Source: Bradyrhizobium ontarionense
Lineage (GTDB): Bacteria > Pseudomonadota > Alphaproteobacteria > Rhizobiales > Xanthobacteraceae
Direction: 5' to 3'
Assembly: GCF_021088345.1 (NCBI RefSeq)
Contig: NZ_CP088156.1
Coordinates: forward strand, 3,534,001-3,598,000
DNA: 64,000 bases
Shown: piece by piece, positions 25,845 through 34,956 of the stretch
How the letters are laid out: every line of letters starts with the position of its first letter
Position numbering within the stretch: the first letter of the stretch is position 1
Program-made: the position numbers and the translations under genes
Notes under the pieces: generated by a model
The model's database searches: none
Told to the model about the DNA's origin: nothing
The model's input: only the letters and a program-made list of their open reading frames with translations

Positions 25845-26489
25845 ATGACACGAGCAGCAGCGGAGATCATCCGCGAATACGGCCCCTTCGAGGGCGTCGA
25901 GCAAGTCGGTGGCGTGACCTATGACGGCCGGCAGGTGTGGATCGCGGCGGGCGGCAGCATCAAGGGTTTCGATCCGGCCAATGGCGACGTCAAGCGTTCG
26001 CTCGACGTCCCTGCCCATGCCGGGACCGCATTCGACGGCAAGCATCTGTATCAGATCGCCGAAGCCCGCATCCAAAAGGTCGATCCGGACAGCGGCGAGG
26101 TCGTCTCGACGATTCCTGCGCCGGCCGGCGGCGGCGATTCCGGGCTCGCCTGGGCCGAAGGATCACTCTGGGTCGGCGCCTATCGTGATCGCAAGATCCA
26201 TCAGATCAATCCCGATACCGGACAGATCCTGCGCAGCATTCCCTGCACGCGCTTCGTCACCGGCGTCACCTGGGTCGACGGCGAGCTCTGGCACGGCACC
26301 TGGGAGGATGACGTCAGCGACATCCGGCGCATCGATCCCGATACAGGCGAGGTGCTCGATCAGCTCGACATGCCCGCAGGGACGGGCGTGTCGGGAATGG
26401 AGTCGGACGGCAACGAGACGCTGTATTGTGGCGGCGGTCGCAGCGGCAAGGTGCGCGCCATCAGGCGTCCGAAGCGATCGCGGGGCTGA
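25845..26489 (+). CDS. Beta-propeller protein related to glutaminyl cyclotransferase/streptogramin-lyase-like repeats
   Basis: A 214-aa protein with repeated blade motifs: VTYDGRQVWIAAGG, FDPANGDV, FDGKHLYQIAEARIQKVDPDSGEVV, AWAEGSLWVGAYRDRKIHQINPDTGQIL, VDGELWHGTW and RIDPDTGEVL. Such (W/Y)-(V/I)-x-D-P-x-T-G-x blades occur in YncE-like and glutamine-cyclotransferase-like proteins. No signal peptide, so cytoplasmic. AAGGGA precedes ATG 25845 at 9-base spacing. It probably shares a transcript with the regulator. Catalytic function cannot be assigned from the sequence. Confidence 0.7.
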   Translation: MTRAAAEIIREYGPFEGVEQVGGVTYDGRQVWIAAGGSIKGFDPANGDVKRSLDVPAHAGTAFDGKHLYQIAEARIQKVDPDSGEVVSTIPAPAGGGDSGLAWAEGSLWVGAYRDRKIHQINPDTGQILRSIPCTRFVTGVTWVDGELWHGTWEDDVSDIRRIDPDTGEVLDQLDMPAGTGVSGMESDGNETLYCGGGRSGKVRAIRRPKRSRG

Positions 26490-26565
26490 CGACGCCAGCG
26501 CAAATCATCGTCCGTCCGCATCAAAGGGCGCCCATGTAGAGGGTGCCCACACGGGCGCAGGCGAC

Positions 26566-27705
26566 CTATTTCCCGATCGACGTGTAGGCCGCCTTGCGGA
26601 AGTTGGCATTGGCCTCTTCGTGCGTCTGCAGTTGCTGGCCGCCGCCACTGCCAACCGGCCTGGTCGGCGTGACCACCGAGAACAGGACGAAGCCGCCGGC
26701 CTTGCGCGGGAAGATGAAGTACTCGGCGATATCAGACTTCTCGCTGTCCTCGCAGGAGGACATGCCGCGGAACACGACCGCGCTGTCGACCAGCTCGCTG
26801 TTGCGCGCCGAGATGAACTTGCCTTTGCAGTCGCGGGCGTCGTTGCCGACGATGGTGGCCGTGACTTCGAGCCCATCGACATTGCGCTCGGGCGGCACGA
26901 TCCGGACGAACCCGGTGGCGTTGTCGGCCTTCCAGGCCACCCCTCCCGATGTCAGCCACACCGGCTTCTCGCCGCCGCCCAGAATCGACGGATGCGCCAA
27001 CGCCGCCTTCAGGATGAAGTTGGAGGCGATCTGCATCGCTTCGAGCTGCAGTTCGGGTGAGTCGCCCTGCGGCCGTGACGGCTGGACGCTGGCCGTCGCG
27101 GTCGGCGGCGGCGTCGGGCGCTGCGCCGGGGCAGCGCTGGGCTGGACCGTGAAATTGGTTGCCGCAGCCAGTCCGCCGGCGTTGATCAACCGTACGCAAT
27201 TGGCCAGTGACGGCAGCAGCACGGCGGTGCCGTTCAGCTTGAACTGGAACAGATTGCCCTGCGCAAAGGCCGACATCGTCCGCGCGGCGCGGAACGCCTT
27301 GATCAGGCTGGAATCGTTCGGCATCGGCACGGCGACCATGTTGGCCGTCCAGACCGCGCCCTCGGCATTGTACGTGGACTTGCCGTCGAAGCTCAGCACG
27401 ATCGGAAACTTCTGCCCCGGCGAAAGCGACCAGCCCGGATGGATGAAGGCAAGAGCCCAACTATATGTCGGCGTTGCAAGGACGCCGAACGTGATGCCGC
27501 TCTGGTAGCTCGCGCTCGCGATGCAGCTCGTGAACTGGCCGGTCTTGTCGTCGGTGTAGGCACCACCCGACCATCCGGCCGCGGAGATCGCACCAAAAGG
27601 CCCCTTCGCGTGCGCCGGCACAGTCAATAGAGGCACGCTCAACGAAGACACCGTAAGCGCGAGCATCGAAAGCACCGTCGTAAGGATCGCACGCCGTACC
27701 GTCAT
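26566..27705 (-). CDS. Secreted protein of unknown function
   Basis: A 379-aa protein with a Sec signal peptide (MTVRRAILTTVLSMLALTVS to VPAHA, about 35 residues). The mature part has an N-terminal domain (GPFGAISAAGWSGGAYTDDKTGQFTSCIASASYQ), a Pro/Thr-rich linker (PAQRPTPPPTATASVQPSRPQ, about 225-245) and a C-terminal domain. Four or more Cys residues could form disulfides in the periplasm. ATG 27705 has AGGGGA about 6 bases upstream. The two-domain layout with a proline linker suggests an envelope or periplasmic protein. I do not recognise the family. It stands alone, convergent with the beta-propeller gene. Confidence 0.7.
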   Translation of the reverse strand: MTVRRAILTTVLSMLALTVSSLSVPLLTVPAHAKGPFGAISAAGWSGGAYTDDKTGQFTSCIASASYQSGITFGVLATPTYSWALAFIHPGWSLSPGQKFPIVLSFDGKSTYNAEGAVWTANMVAVPMPNDSSLIKAFRAARTMSAFAQGNLFQFKLNGTAVLLPSLANCVRLINAGGLAAATNFTVQPSAAPAQRPTPPPTATASVQPSRPQGDSPELQLEAMQIASNFILKAALAHPSILGGGEKPVWLTSGGVAWKADNATGFVRIVPPERNVDGLEVTATIVGNDARDCKGKFISARNSELVDSAVVFRGMSSCEDSEKSDIAEYFIFPRKAGGFVLFSVVTPTRPVGSGGGQQLQTHEEANANFRKAAYTSIGK

Positions 27706-27914
27706 CCCACTTCCCCTTTTTCGCCGCATTGTTGCTACTCCCGCGGCTACGTCAAGTAGCAGCAATGAACGATCAGCTACCCCAGGGATGCAACAGGTTG
27801 CGGGTCCGGCACCCGTTATTCCCAATATGTCGTAGGCGCCGTCCACAGCCCTTCATGGCGGCGTCATCGAACTCCGCTAGCGCTCACGAGGTCTGAAAGC
27901 GAAGGGATCTCGCC

Positions 27915-28736
27915 ATGTCCGCCACGCTGCCCGTCCTGGGCGCCGCCCTCTCCGTCAAATCCATTCCGGCCCACACCGACTGGCTGCTCGAGCGCCAGCG
28001 TGATCTGGAGATCCAGGACTTCTTCCGCGCCGACCTTCTCGACAGCGACTGGCGCAGCACCGCCAAGGAGATCAAGTCGATGCTGTCAGGTCATACCGGG
28101 CGGCTCGGCATTCATGGTCCGTTCTGGGGCTTCAAGATCGACAGCCACGATCCGATGATCCGCCGCGCCGTGACCAAGCGACTGCTGCAGGGGCTGGAAG
28201 TCGCGGAGTTTCTCGGCGCCACGCAGATGGTGATCCACTCGCCCTACACGACCTGGGACTACAACAACATCGACATGCTGCCGGACAACCGCGAGGCGCT
28301 CACCGAGCGCGTCCGGGCGACGCTGGCCGACGTCATCGCCTCCGCCGAGCAGGCGAACTGCGAGATCGTGATCGAGAACATCGAGGACAAGGATCCGCAG
28401 GACCGCGTCGCACTGGCGAAGGCGTTGGGCAGCAGCAAAATGCGGGTCTCGCTGGATACCGGCCATGCCAACTACGCGCATTATTCCACCGGCGCGCCGC
28501 CGGTCGACTACTATGTCGACGCCGCCGGCGACATGCTGACCCACGTCCATCTCCAGGACACCGACGGCTACGCCGACCGCCACTGGGCGCCCGGCGAAGG
28601 CAACATCCGCTGGGTCGCTGTGTTCCGCGCTCTCGCGAGGCTGACCTCCAATCCGCGCTTGATCCTCGAACTGCGCAACCACGACCATGTCAAGGCTGGC
28701 GCCGCGTATCTCGCTGCGCTTGGCCTCGCCGAATAG
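27915..28736 (+). CDS. Sugar phosphate isomerase/epimerase-like TIM-barrel protein
   Basis: A 273-aa AP-endonuclease-2/xylose-isomerase-like TIM barrel: LGIHGPFWGFKIDSHDP, FLGATQMVIHSPYTTWDYN, CEIVIENIEDKDPQDR, SLDTGHANYAHYS, and HVHLQDTDGYADRHWAPGEGNIRW supply His, Glu and Asp residues typical of the divalent-metal site. Family members isomerise, epimerise or dehydrate sugars and cyclitols. It is 49 bp upstream of a binding-protein gene and heads an ABC transporter operon, so it may act on the imported compound. The substrate is unknown. Confidence 0.8.
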   Translation: MSATLPVLGAALSVKSIPAHTDWLLERQRDLEIQDFFRADLLDSDWRSTAKEIKSMLSGHTGRLGIHGPFWGFKIDSHDPMIRRAVTKRLLQGLEVAEFLGATQMVIHSPYTTWDYNNIDMLPDNREALTERVRATLADVIASAEQANCEIVIENIEDKDPQDRVALAKALGSSKMRVSLDTGHANYAHYSTGAPPVDYYVDAAGDMLTHVHLQDTDGYADRHWAPGEGNIRWVAVFRALARLTSNPRLILELRNHDHVKAGAAYLAALGLAE

Positions 28737-28785
28737 ACACGTCCTTTTCCTTTTCGCAAAGTCGACAACCTCAAGAGAGATTGCC

Positions 28786-30423
28786 ATGACCAAGCTCACC
28801 CGCCGCGGCCTGCTCGGCGCCGGCGCCGCGATCGGCGGCAGCTTCATGCTGCCGCGCGTGTCGCTTGCGCAAGCCGACAATCGTCCCTCGGTCACGATCG
28901 CCGTGCAGAAGATCACCAACTCCAACGTGCTCGACGTGCTGCGCGAGCAGTCCAATGTCGGCGAGCGCGTGTTCTACTCGTCGCTGTGGGAAAGCCTGAT
29001 CTCCAAGAACTTCCGCGGCAACCTCGAGGCCGTCCCCGGCCTCGCCACCGAGTGGAAGCGCATCGACGACCAGACCGTCGAGCTGAAGCTGCGCCAGGGC
29101 GTCAAGTTCCACAATGGCGACGAGATGACGTCGGAAGACGTCGTATTCTCGTTCAGCCGTGAGCGCATGTTCGGCGACAGCGAGGCCAAGAGCCGTTCCA
29201 CCATCAAGGCATTCGAGAAGATCCCGACGCCGCGCCCGGGCAAGGAGCTGCCGCCGGACGTGATCGGCGTTGCGCGCCGGATGTGGCCGGATCTCGTCCG
29301 CGTCGATGCGGTCGACAAATACACCGTGCGCTTCGTCAACGCGACGCCCGACGTCACCATCGAAGGCCGCCTGATGCGCTACGGCTCCGACATCATGAGC
29401 CGGCGCGGCTGGGAGGAAGCTGCGAGCTATCTCGACTGGGCGCGCAAGCCGATCACGACCGGTCCCTACAAGATCGTCGAGTTCAGGCCCGACGTGTCGC
29501 TGACCCTCGAAGCCCACGACGAATATTGGGGCGGCCGCCCGCCGCTGAAGCGGATTCGCTTCCTCGAGGTGCCGGAGGTCGCGAGCCGCATCAATGGTCT
29601 CCTCTCCGGCGAATATCAGTTCGCCTGCGACATTCCGCCGGACCAGATCGCCGGCATCGAGAAGAACGCGGCGTTCGAGGTGCAGGGCGGCACCATTCTC
29701 AATCATCGCCTGACCGTGTTCGACAAGAACCATCCGCAGCTCGCCAATCCGCTGGTGCGGCGCGCCTTCACCCATGCGATCGATCGCCAGGCCATCGTCG
29801 ACAGCCTGTGGGCCGGCCGCACCCGCGTGCCGAAGGGGCTGCAGTGGGAGTTCTACGGCGACATGTTCATCGCCGACTGGAGCGTGCCGGCTTACGATCC
29901 GAAGCTGGCGCAGGACCTGCTCAAGCAGGCCGGCTACAAGGGCGACCCGATTCCTTATCGTCTGCTCAACAACTACTACACCAACCAGGTCGCGACATCG
30001 CAGGTGCTGGTCGAGATGTGGCAGGCGGTCGGCCTGAACGTGCAGATCGAGACCAAGGAGAACTGGTCGCAGATCCTGGAGCGCGGTGCCAGCCGCGCGG
30101 TGCGCGACTGGTCCAACTCGGCCGCGTTCAACGATCCGGTGTCGTCGCTCGTCGCCCAGCATGGCCCGAACGGCCAGCAGCAGCAGGTCGGCGAATGGAG
30201 CAATGACGAGCTGAACCGGCTGTCGGAGTTCCTGGAGACCTCGACCGATCGTGACGCGCGCAAGAAGGCGTTCCGCCGCATGCTGGAGATCGCCGAGCGC
30301 GAGGACCCCGCCTACACGGTGCTGCACCAGAACGCGACGTTCACGGCCAAGCCGAAGTCGATCAAGTGGAAGGCGTCGCCGGCGTTCGCGATGGATTTCC
30401 GCACCGGCAATTACGGAGTCTGA
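28786..30423 (+). CDS. Oligopeptide/dipeptide-type ABC transporter substrate-binding protein
   Basis: A 545-aa SBP family 5 protein (DppA/OppA class) with a twin-arginine-like signal peptide MTKLTRRGLLGAGAAIGGSF ending near SLAQA (residues 1-27). The mature part has TEWKRIDDQTVELKLRQGVKFHNGDEMTSEDVVFSF, the class signature, and PITTGPYKIVEFRPD. Despite the family name, members can also carry oligosaccharides, nickel or glycosides. Coupling to a sugar isomerase gene makes a carbohydrate-like ligand possible. ATG 28786 is the clear start before the signal peptide. Confidence 0.9.
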   Translation: MTKLTRRGLLGAGAAIGGSFMLPRVSLAQADNRPSVTIAVQKITNSNVLDVLREQSNVGERVFYSSLWESLISKNFRGNLEAVPGLATEWKRIDDQTVELKLRQGVKFHNGDEMTSEDVVFSFSRERMFGDSEAKSRSTIKAFEKIPTPRPGKELPPDVIGVARRMWPDLVRVDAVDKYTVRFVNATPDVTIEGRLMRYGSDIMSRRGWEEAASYLDWARKPITTGPYKIVEFRPDVSLTLEAHDEYWGGRPPLKRIRFLEVPEVASRINGLLSGEYQFACDIPPDQIAGIEKNAAFEVQGGTILNHRLTVFDKNHPQLANPLVRRAFTHAIDRQAIVDSLWAGRTRVPKGLQWEFYGDMFIADWSVPAYDPKLAQDLLKQAGYKGDPIPYRLLNNYYTNQVATSQVLVEMWQAVGLNVQIETKENWSQILERGASRAVRDWSNSAAFNDPVSSLVAQHGPNGQQQQVGEWSNDELNRLSEFLETSTDRDARKKAFRRMLEIAEREDPAYTVLHQNATFTAKPKSIKWKASPAFAMDFRTGNYGV

Positions 30424-30427
30424 CGCC

Positions 30428-31402
30428 GTGGCGCCGCTGGTCAGCATCTCCGGCCTGAAGGTCGCCTTCGACGGCACGTCCGTGCTGCACGGCATCGATC
30501 TCGACATCGACAAGGGCGAGGCCATCGGCCTCGTCGGCGAGTCCGGATCCGGCAAGTCGGTGACCTGGCTCGCGGCGCTCGGCCTGTTACCTGGCAGGGC
30601 GAAAGTTTCAGGCTCCGTGCAGCTCGAAGGCCGCGAGCTGCTCGGTGCCGATGGTAAGGTGCTCGACCAGGTGCGCGGCCGCCGCATCGCGATGATCTTC
30701 CAGGATCCGGCGAGCGCGCTCAATCCGGTGCTCACCATCCGCCGCCAGCTCTGCGAAAGCCTCAGCCTGCATCGCGGACTGCGCGGTGAGGCGGCGCGCA
30801 CCGAGGCGCTCAGGCTGCTCGATCTCGTCGGCATTCCCGATGCGGCGCGCCGGCTGTCCGCCTATCCGCACGAGTTCTCCGGCGGCCAGGTCCAGCGCAT
30901 CATGATCGCGATGGCGCTGGCCGGCCAGCCCGACCTGCTGATCGCCGACGAGCCGACCACGGCGCTCGACGCCACCATTCAGGCGCAGATCCTCGATCTG
31001 CTGTCGGCCATCCGGCGCGAGTTCAACATGGCGATGGTGCTGATCAGTCATGACCTTGGCGTGGTCGCGGAGAATTGCGACCGCGTCTGCGTGATGTATG
31101 CCGGCCGCATCGTCGAGCGCGCCCCGGCCGCGCGCCTGTTCGATGATCCCTGGCACCCTTACGCGCAGGGCCTGATCGGCGCGCTGCCGCCGCTCGATGG
31201 CATCAGGCGGCGGCTGCAGGCCATTCCGGGCACGGTGCCGGATCCGCGCGCACTGCCGAGCGGCTGTGCGTTCGCGCCACGCTGCAACTTTGCCGGCGAA
31301 GTATGCCATGCGGGCGTGCCGCCGCTTGCGCCGTGCGCAGACGACCGCGCCGTCGCCTGCCTGCGGCCGCAGCGGCTGCCGGTGGAGCTCGCCGCCGAAT
31401 GA
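30428..31402 (+). CDS. ABC transporter ATP-binding protein, DppD/OppD-like
   Basis: A 324-aa nucleotide-binding protein: Walker [13 protein letters not shown]-loop [13 protein letters not shown], signature [15 protein letters not shown], Walker [13 protein letters not shown], switch ISHDLG. A C-terminal oligopeptide-transporter region with Cys residues ([21 protein letters not shown]) is typical of DppD/OppD and may bind an Fe-S cluster. The start is GTG 30428, four bases after the binding-protein stop. The stop overlaps the next ATPase gene. Confidence 0.9.
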   Translation: MAPLVSISGLKVAFDGTSVLHGIDLDIDKGEAIGLVGESGSGKSVTWLAALGLLPGRAKVSGSVQLEGRELLGADGKVLDQVRGRRIAMIFQDPASALNPVLTIRRQLCESLSLHRGLRGEAARTEALRLLDLVGIPDAARRLSAYPHEFSGGQVQRIMIAMALAGQPDLLIADEPTTALDATIQAQILDLLSAIRREFNMAMVLISHDLGVVAENCDRVCVMYAGRIVERAPAARLFDDPWHPYAQGLIGALPPLDGIRRRLQAIPGTVPDPRALPSGCAFAPRCNFAGEVCHAGVPPLAPCADDRAVACLRPQRLPVELAAE

Positions 31403-32391
31403 GCGATCCGCTCGTCGACATCCAGGGGATCTCGCGCACCTATCGGATGCGGTCCGGCCTGTTCGGGCGTCCGACAGCCGTCCAGGCCGTGGACGGCGTG
31501 AGCTTATCGATCACGAAGGGCGAGACGCTCGGCATCGTCGGCGAGTCCGGCTCCGGCAAATCCACGACCGGCCGCATGGTGCTCGGGCTCGAGCCACCGG
31601 ATCAGGGCAGCGTGCGCTTCGATGGCGCGCCGATCGCAGCACCGGGCTCGGCGGCTTGGCGGGCGCAACGCGCGCGCATGCAGATGATCTTCCAGGATCC
31701 GCTCGGCGCACTCGACCGCAGGCTCCCCGTCGCCGATCAGATCCGCGAACCGCTCGACATCCACAACATCGGCACGAAGTCAGAGCGCGACGCGCGCGTG
31801 CACGAGCTGCTGCAATCAGTCGATCTCAACGACGGCCACGGCCGGCGCTATCCAGGTGCGCTGTCCGGCGGCCAGCGCCAGCGCATCGTGCTGGCGCGCG
31901 CGCTGGCGACGAAGCCCGACTTCCTCGTCTGCGACGAGCCGGTCAGTGCGCTCGACGTCTCGATCCAGGCGCAGGTGGTCAACCTGCTGGTCGATCTCCA
32001 GGCGCAGCTCGGGCTGACCATGCTGTTCATCAGCCATGACCTGCGCGTCGTCAGGCAGATCAGCAGCAGGGTCGCGGTGATGTATCTCGGCCGCATCGTC
32101 GAACATGGCGACGCCGACGATCTGTTCGCGCGGCCGCAGCATCCTTACACGCAAGCGCTGGTGTCGGCATCACCGGCGCCGGGCCGCCGCAGCACCGGCC
32201 GCATCGTGCTGACTGGTGATCCGCCGAACCCCGCCGCGCGTCCGTCGGGCTGCGCCTTCCACCCGCGCTGCCGCCTTGCGACCGCGCGCTGCGCCGTCGA
32301 GGTGCCCGCGCTCACTGCGCTCGACGATCGGCGCCAGGTGGCCTGTCATCTCGTGACAGGCCCGCAATCGCAGACCCGGGATGCCGCGTGA
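31399..32391 (+). CDS. ABC transporter ATP-binding protein, DppF/OppF-like
   Basis: A 330-aa second ATPase of the same importer. It has [40 protein letters not shown] with Walker [47 protein letters not shown] and [11 protein letters not shown]. The C-terminal [12 protein letters not shown] is the oligopeptide-type tail. ATG 31399 overlaps the previous stop (ATGA). It pairs with the DppD-like subunit as a heterodimer in the family. Confidence 0.9.
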   Translation: MSDPLVDIQGISRTYRMRSGLFGRPTAVQAVDGVSLSITKGETLGIVGESGSGKSTTGRMVLGLEPPDQGSVRFDGAPIAAPGSAAWRAQRARMQMIFQDPLGALDRRLPVADQIREPLDIHNIGTKSERDARVHELLQSVDLNDGHGRRYPGALSGGQRQRIVLARALATKPDFLVCDEPVSALDVSIQAQVVNLLVDLQAQLGLTMLFISHDLRVVRQISSRVAVMYLGRIVEHGDADDLFARPQHPYTQALVSASPAPGRRSTGRIVLTGDPPNPAARPSGCAFHPRCRLATARCAVEVPALTALDDRRQVACHLVTGPQSQTRDAA

Positions 32392-33320
32392 TGCTGCGCT
32401 ATTTCGCGATCCGCTTCGCGCGCGCGCTGCTGACGATCGCGCTCGTCGTCACCTTCGCCTTCATCGTGCTCCGGTTGTCCGGCGATCCCGCGCTGATGAT
32501 CATGGGACCGGAGGCGCCGCCCGAGGTCATCGCCGCGTTCCGCAAGGCCTGGGGCCTAGATCATCCGATCTGGATGCAATATCTCGACTACTTCAAGGCG
32601 ATCGGCCAGGGTGAGTTGGGACGATCGATGCGTGACGGCCGGCCCGCGATCCAGCTCGTCATCGAGCGCATCCCGGCGACCTTGGCGCTGACGATTCCGG
32701 CATTCCTGGTCAAGGTCCTGCTCGGCATCCCCGCCGGCATCTATGCCGCGCTGCATCGGGGATCGGCGATCGACCGCGCGGTGATGATCACGGCGGTCGC
32801 AGGCTTCACGGTGCCGAGCTTCGTGCTGGCGCTGATCCTGGTGCTGATCTTTGCTGTCCAGCTCGGCTGGCTGCCCTCGGGTGGACAGGATTCCTGGCGC
32901 CACGCCATCCTGCCGATCGTGACGCTCGGCTTCGGCGGCGCCGCCGTGCTCGCCCGCTTCACGCGCAGCGCCATGCTTGAGATCCTCGGCCAGCCCTACA
33001 TCCGCACCGCGTCGGCCAAGGGCGTGCCCTGGCGCAGGGTCATCACCGACCACGCGCTGCCGAATGCGGCGATTCCGACGGTCACCATTCTCGGCTTCAT
33101 GGTCGGCAGCCTGATCGCGGGCGCCGTCGTGGTCGAGAGCGTGTTCTCCTGGCCCGGTGTGGGGCGATTGCTCGTCGTCGCCGTCGCCAACCGCGACCTT
33201 GCCGTCGTGCAGTGCATCCTGCTGCTGGTCGCGCTGACGATGGTCACGTCCAACCTGATCGTCGATTTCCTCTACGGCCTGCTCGATCCACGGCTGCGCA
33301 GCAAGGGAGCCGAGGCATGA
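32388..33320 (+). CDS. ABC transporter permease, DppB-like
   Basis: A 310-aa permease with an N-terminal helix (FARALLTIALVVTFAFIVLRLSG), the ELGRSMRDGRPAIQLVIERIPAT periplasmic segment, and further helices. The EAA-like loop YIRTASAKGVPWRRVITDHALPNAAIP contacts the ATPases. It ends DFLYGLLDPRLR, as DppB proteins do. GTG 32388 overlaps the ATPase stop (GTGA); ATG 32391 is the alternative. Confidence 0.9.
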   Translation: MMLRYFAIRFARALLTIALVVTFAFIVLRLSGDPALMIMGPEAPPEVIAAFRKAWGLDHPIWMQYLDYFKAIGQGELGRSMRDGRPAIQLVIERIPATLALTIPAFLVKVLLGIPAGIYAALHRGSAIDRAVMITAVAGFTVPSFVLALILVLIFAVQLGWLPSGGQDSWRHAILPIVTLGFGGAAVLARFTRSAMLEILGQPYIRTASAKGVPWRRVITDHALPNAAIPTVTILGFMVGSLIAGAVVVESVFSWPGVGRLLVVAVANRDLAVVQCILLLVALTMVTSNLIVDFLYGLLDPRLRSKGAEA

Positions 33321-34174
33321 CCGACATCGCAATGAAGGCGCCGGCGGCGCGGCGGCTGCGCTGGCCGAACGTTCCCGTCTCTGTCACGATTGCCGTGTGT
33401 TGGATCCTGGCGATGCTGGTGCTGGCCATGTTCGCCGATCAGGTCGCTCCCTACGGCTTCACCAAGTTCGACCTGCGCAACCGCCTGGCCCTGCCGGGCA
33501 ATGCCGCGCATTGGCTCGGCACCGACGAGCTCGGCCGCGACGTGCTGTCCCGATTGATCGTCTCGATCCGGATCTCGCTCCTGATCGCGTTCGGTGCCAC
33601 CGCGATCTCCGCGATCGCCGGCACCACACTGGGCTTTCTCGCCGCGCATTTCCGCGGCCTGGTCGAACAATTCGTGCTGATGCTCGCCGACTTCCAAGCC
33701 AGCATGCCGTTCCTGATCCTGGCGCTGGCGGTGCTCGCCTTCTTCGGCAACTCGCTGCCGCTGCTGATCGGACTGATGGGCCTGTTCGGCTGGGAGCGCT
33801 ATGCCCGCATCGCGCGCGGGCTTGCGATCTCGGCCAACGCGCAAGGCTACGCCGCGGCCGTCCGCCAGCTCGGTGCGACGCCGCAGCGGGTCTATCTCAG
33901 GCACATCCTGCCGAACATCGCCTCGACCTTGATCGTGTCGATGACGCTGGTGTTCCCGGAAGTGATCCTGCTGGAGTCCGGGCTGTCCTTCCTCGGCCTC
34001 GGCGTGCAGCCGCCGATGACCAGCCTCGGCAACATGGTCGGCTATGGCCGCGAATATCTGACGCGCGCGCCCTGGATCATGCTGGCCCCCGCGGCCACGA
34101 TCGTGCTGACCACGCTTGCCGTGTCCATGATCGGCGACTGGCTGCGCGACAGGCTCGATCCGACGCTGCAATAG
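33317..34174 (+). CDS. ABC transporter permease, DppC-like
   Basis: A 285-aa second permease. Family landmarks are HWLGTDELGRDVLSRLIVSIRISLLIAFG, the loop YAAAVRQLGATPQRVYLRHILPNI and the C-terminal LESGLSFLGLGVQPPMTSLGNMVGYGREYLTRAPWIMLAPA. ATG 33317 overlaps the DppB-like stop (ATGA). Last gene of the importer. It is convergent with a small unknown gene six bases away. Confidence 0.9.
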   Translation: MTDIAMKAPAARRLRWPNVPVSVTIAVCWILAMLVLAMFADQVAPYGFTKFDLRNRLALPGNAAHWLGTDELGRDVLSRLIVSIRISLLIAFGATAISAIAGTTLGFLAAHFRGLVEQFVLMLADFQASMPFLILALAVLAFFGNSLPLLIGLMGLFGWERYARIARGLAISANAQGYAAAVRQLGATPQRVYLRHILPNIASTLIVSMTLVFPEVILLESGLSFLGLGVQPPMTSLGNMVGYGREYLTRAPWIMLAPAATIVLTTLAVSMIGDWLRDRLDPTLQ

Positions 34175-34180
34175 GCCTGC

Positions 34181-34369
34181 TCAGCGGCGGGCGTCGTGAC
34201 CTGCCACGGCGGCCTGCTCGCAGGTGATCACGGCGTGGCCCGCCCGCTCATGCGCCAACGCCGTCCATTTCGACGCCTCCTGCAACCACAGGTCGCGGCG
34301 AGCCGGATCGCGCTCGGCCTCCTCGCGACAGCTCGATGCCGCGGCCAAACATGCCGATTTCCTGTCCAT
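34181..34369 (-). CDS. Small conserved-type hypothetical protein, 62 aa
   Basis: A 62-aa, Ala/Glu/Arg-rich helical protein with ACLAAASSCREEAERDPARRDLWLQEASKWTALAHE. The pattern of a Cys-Arg-x-x-Ala helix followed by W-L-x-x-A-x-x-W resembles short helical proteins common in rhizobia, which is why I call it real despite its size. It is convergent with the DppC-like gene. Function unknown. Confidence 0.5.
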   Translation of the reverse strand: MDRKSACLAAASSCREEAERDPARRDLWLQEASKWTALAHERAGHAVITCEQAAVAGHDARR

Positions 34370-34598
34370 AAGCCATCGTCCGACACGTCAACGTCGATGG
34401 CACCAACATATGATAATGCGACTTGAGGTTGTTATCACGTTCGCACGATTCGCCGACTGCGACGCTTCCGCATGACGCGCCGACGATGCCGCGGGTTCCA
34501 CCCGGCCCGCAGCCCCAAGTTCCCGGCCAATCGCAAAATTCGCCTGCCGCAATCCGGGACACAGATGGAACTTTTTTATGGCAATGGAACTTAACCCA

Positions 34599-34622
34599 TG
34601 TCGCTGCCGCACGGCAGCGACA
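34599..34622. promoter_or_regulatory. Perfect 11-bp inverted repeat upstream of the 64-aa gene
   Basis: TGTCGCTGCCG and CGGCAGCGACA are separated by two bases. The palindrome ends 46 bp before ATG 34669. It has no T run, so it is more likely an operator or mRNA hairpin than a terminator. The rest of the 299-bp gap (34370-34668) shows nothing else I can name. Confidence 0.5.
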
Positions 34623-34668
34623 CATGCAAACTCATTGGGGACCCAAGGTTGTGTTGCGGGGAGCATCA

Positions 34669-34863
34669 ATGCGATTTGAGAATTCGACCGATGAAAGTCT
34701 GATGGCCTACTACGAAAGCGTCAGGAAGCAGGTTGCGGCCGACAGCCGGATTGGTGGTCCCTATCGGCTGGTGGGGGATCGGGCCAAGCAATATGCCCAG
34801 GAGCTTCAGGCTGAGATGCGCCGGCGGCAAATGCGGTTCACGCCGATCGAATGGCCGAACTGA
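34669..34863 (+). CDS. Small hypothetical protein, 64 aa
   Basis: A 64-aa protein, MRFENSTDESLMAYYESVRK followed by QVAADSRIGGPYRLVG and a basic helix KQYAQELQAEMRRRQMRF. It is soluble with no signal peptide. ATG 34669 has GGGGAG at 6-base spacing, which makes this start better than longer in-frame ones. It stands alone between two convergent transporter operons, with a palindrome upstream and a strong bidirectional terminator downstream. Function unknown. Confidence 0.6.
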   Translation: MRFENSTDESLMAYYESVRKQVAADSRIGGPYRLVGDRAKQYAQELQAEMRRRQMRFTPIEWPN

Positions 34864-34877
34864 TCCGGCCCCTCAAA

Positions 34878-34915
34878 GATGAAGGGATGCGCGGCATCGC
34901 ACGCATCCCTTCATC
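34878..34915. terminator. Bidirectional intrinsic terminator
   Basis: GATGAAGGGATGCG (34878-34891) and CGCATCCCTTCATC (34902-34915) form a perfect 14-bp stem with a 10-base loop. It sits between the ends of the 64-aa gene and the convergent binding-protein gene, so it can serve both. Confidence 0.75.
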
Positions 34916-34956
34916 TCCTTCATATTCAAGTCCTTCAAATCACCAACCGACGGCGA

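Noticed and set aside
34565..34600. GGAAC motifs upstream of the 64-aa gene as a possible EcfG general-stress promoter.
   Set aside because: No CGTT-type -10 element at the required 16-17 base spacing for either GGAAC.
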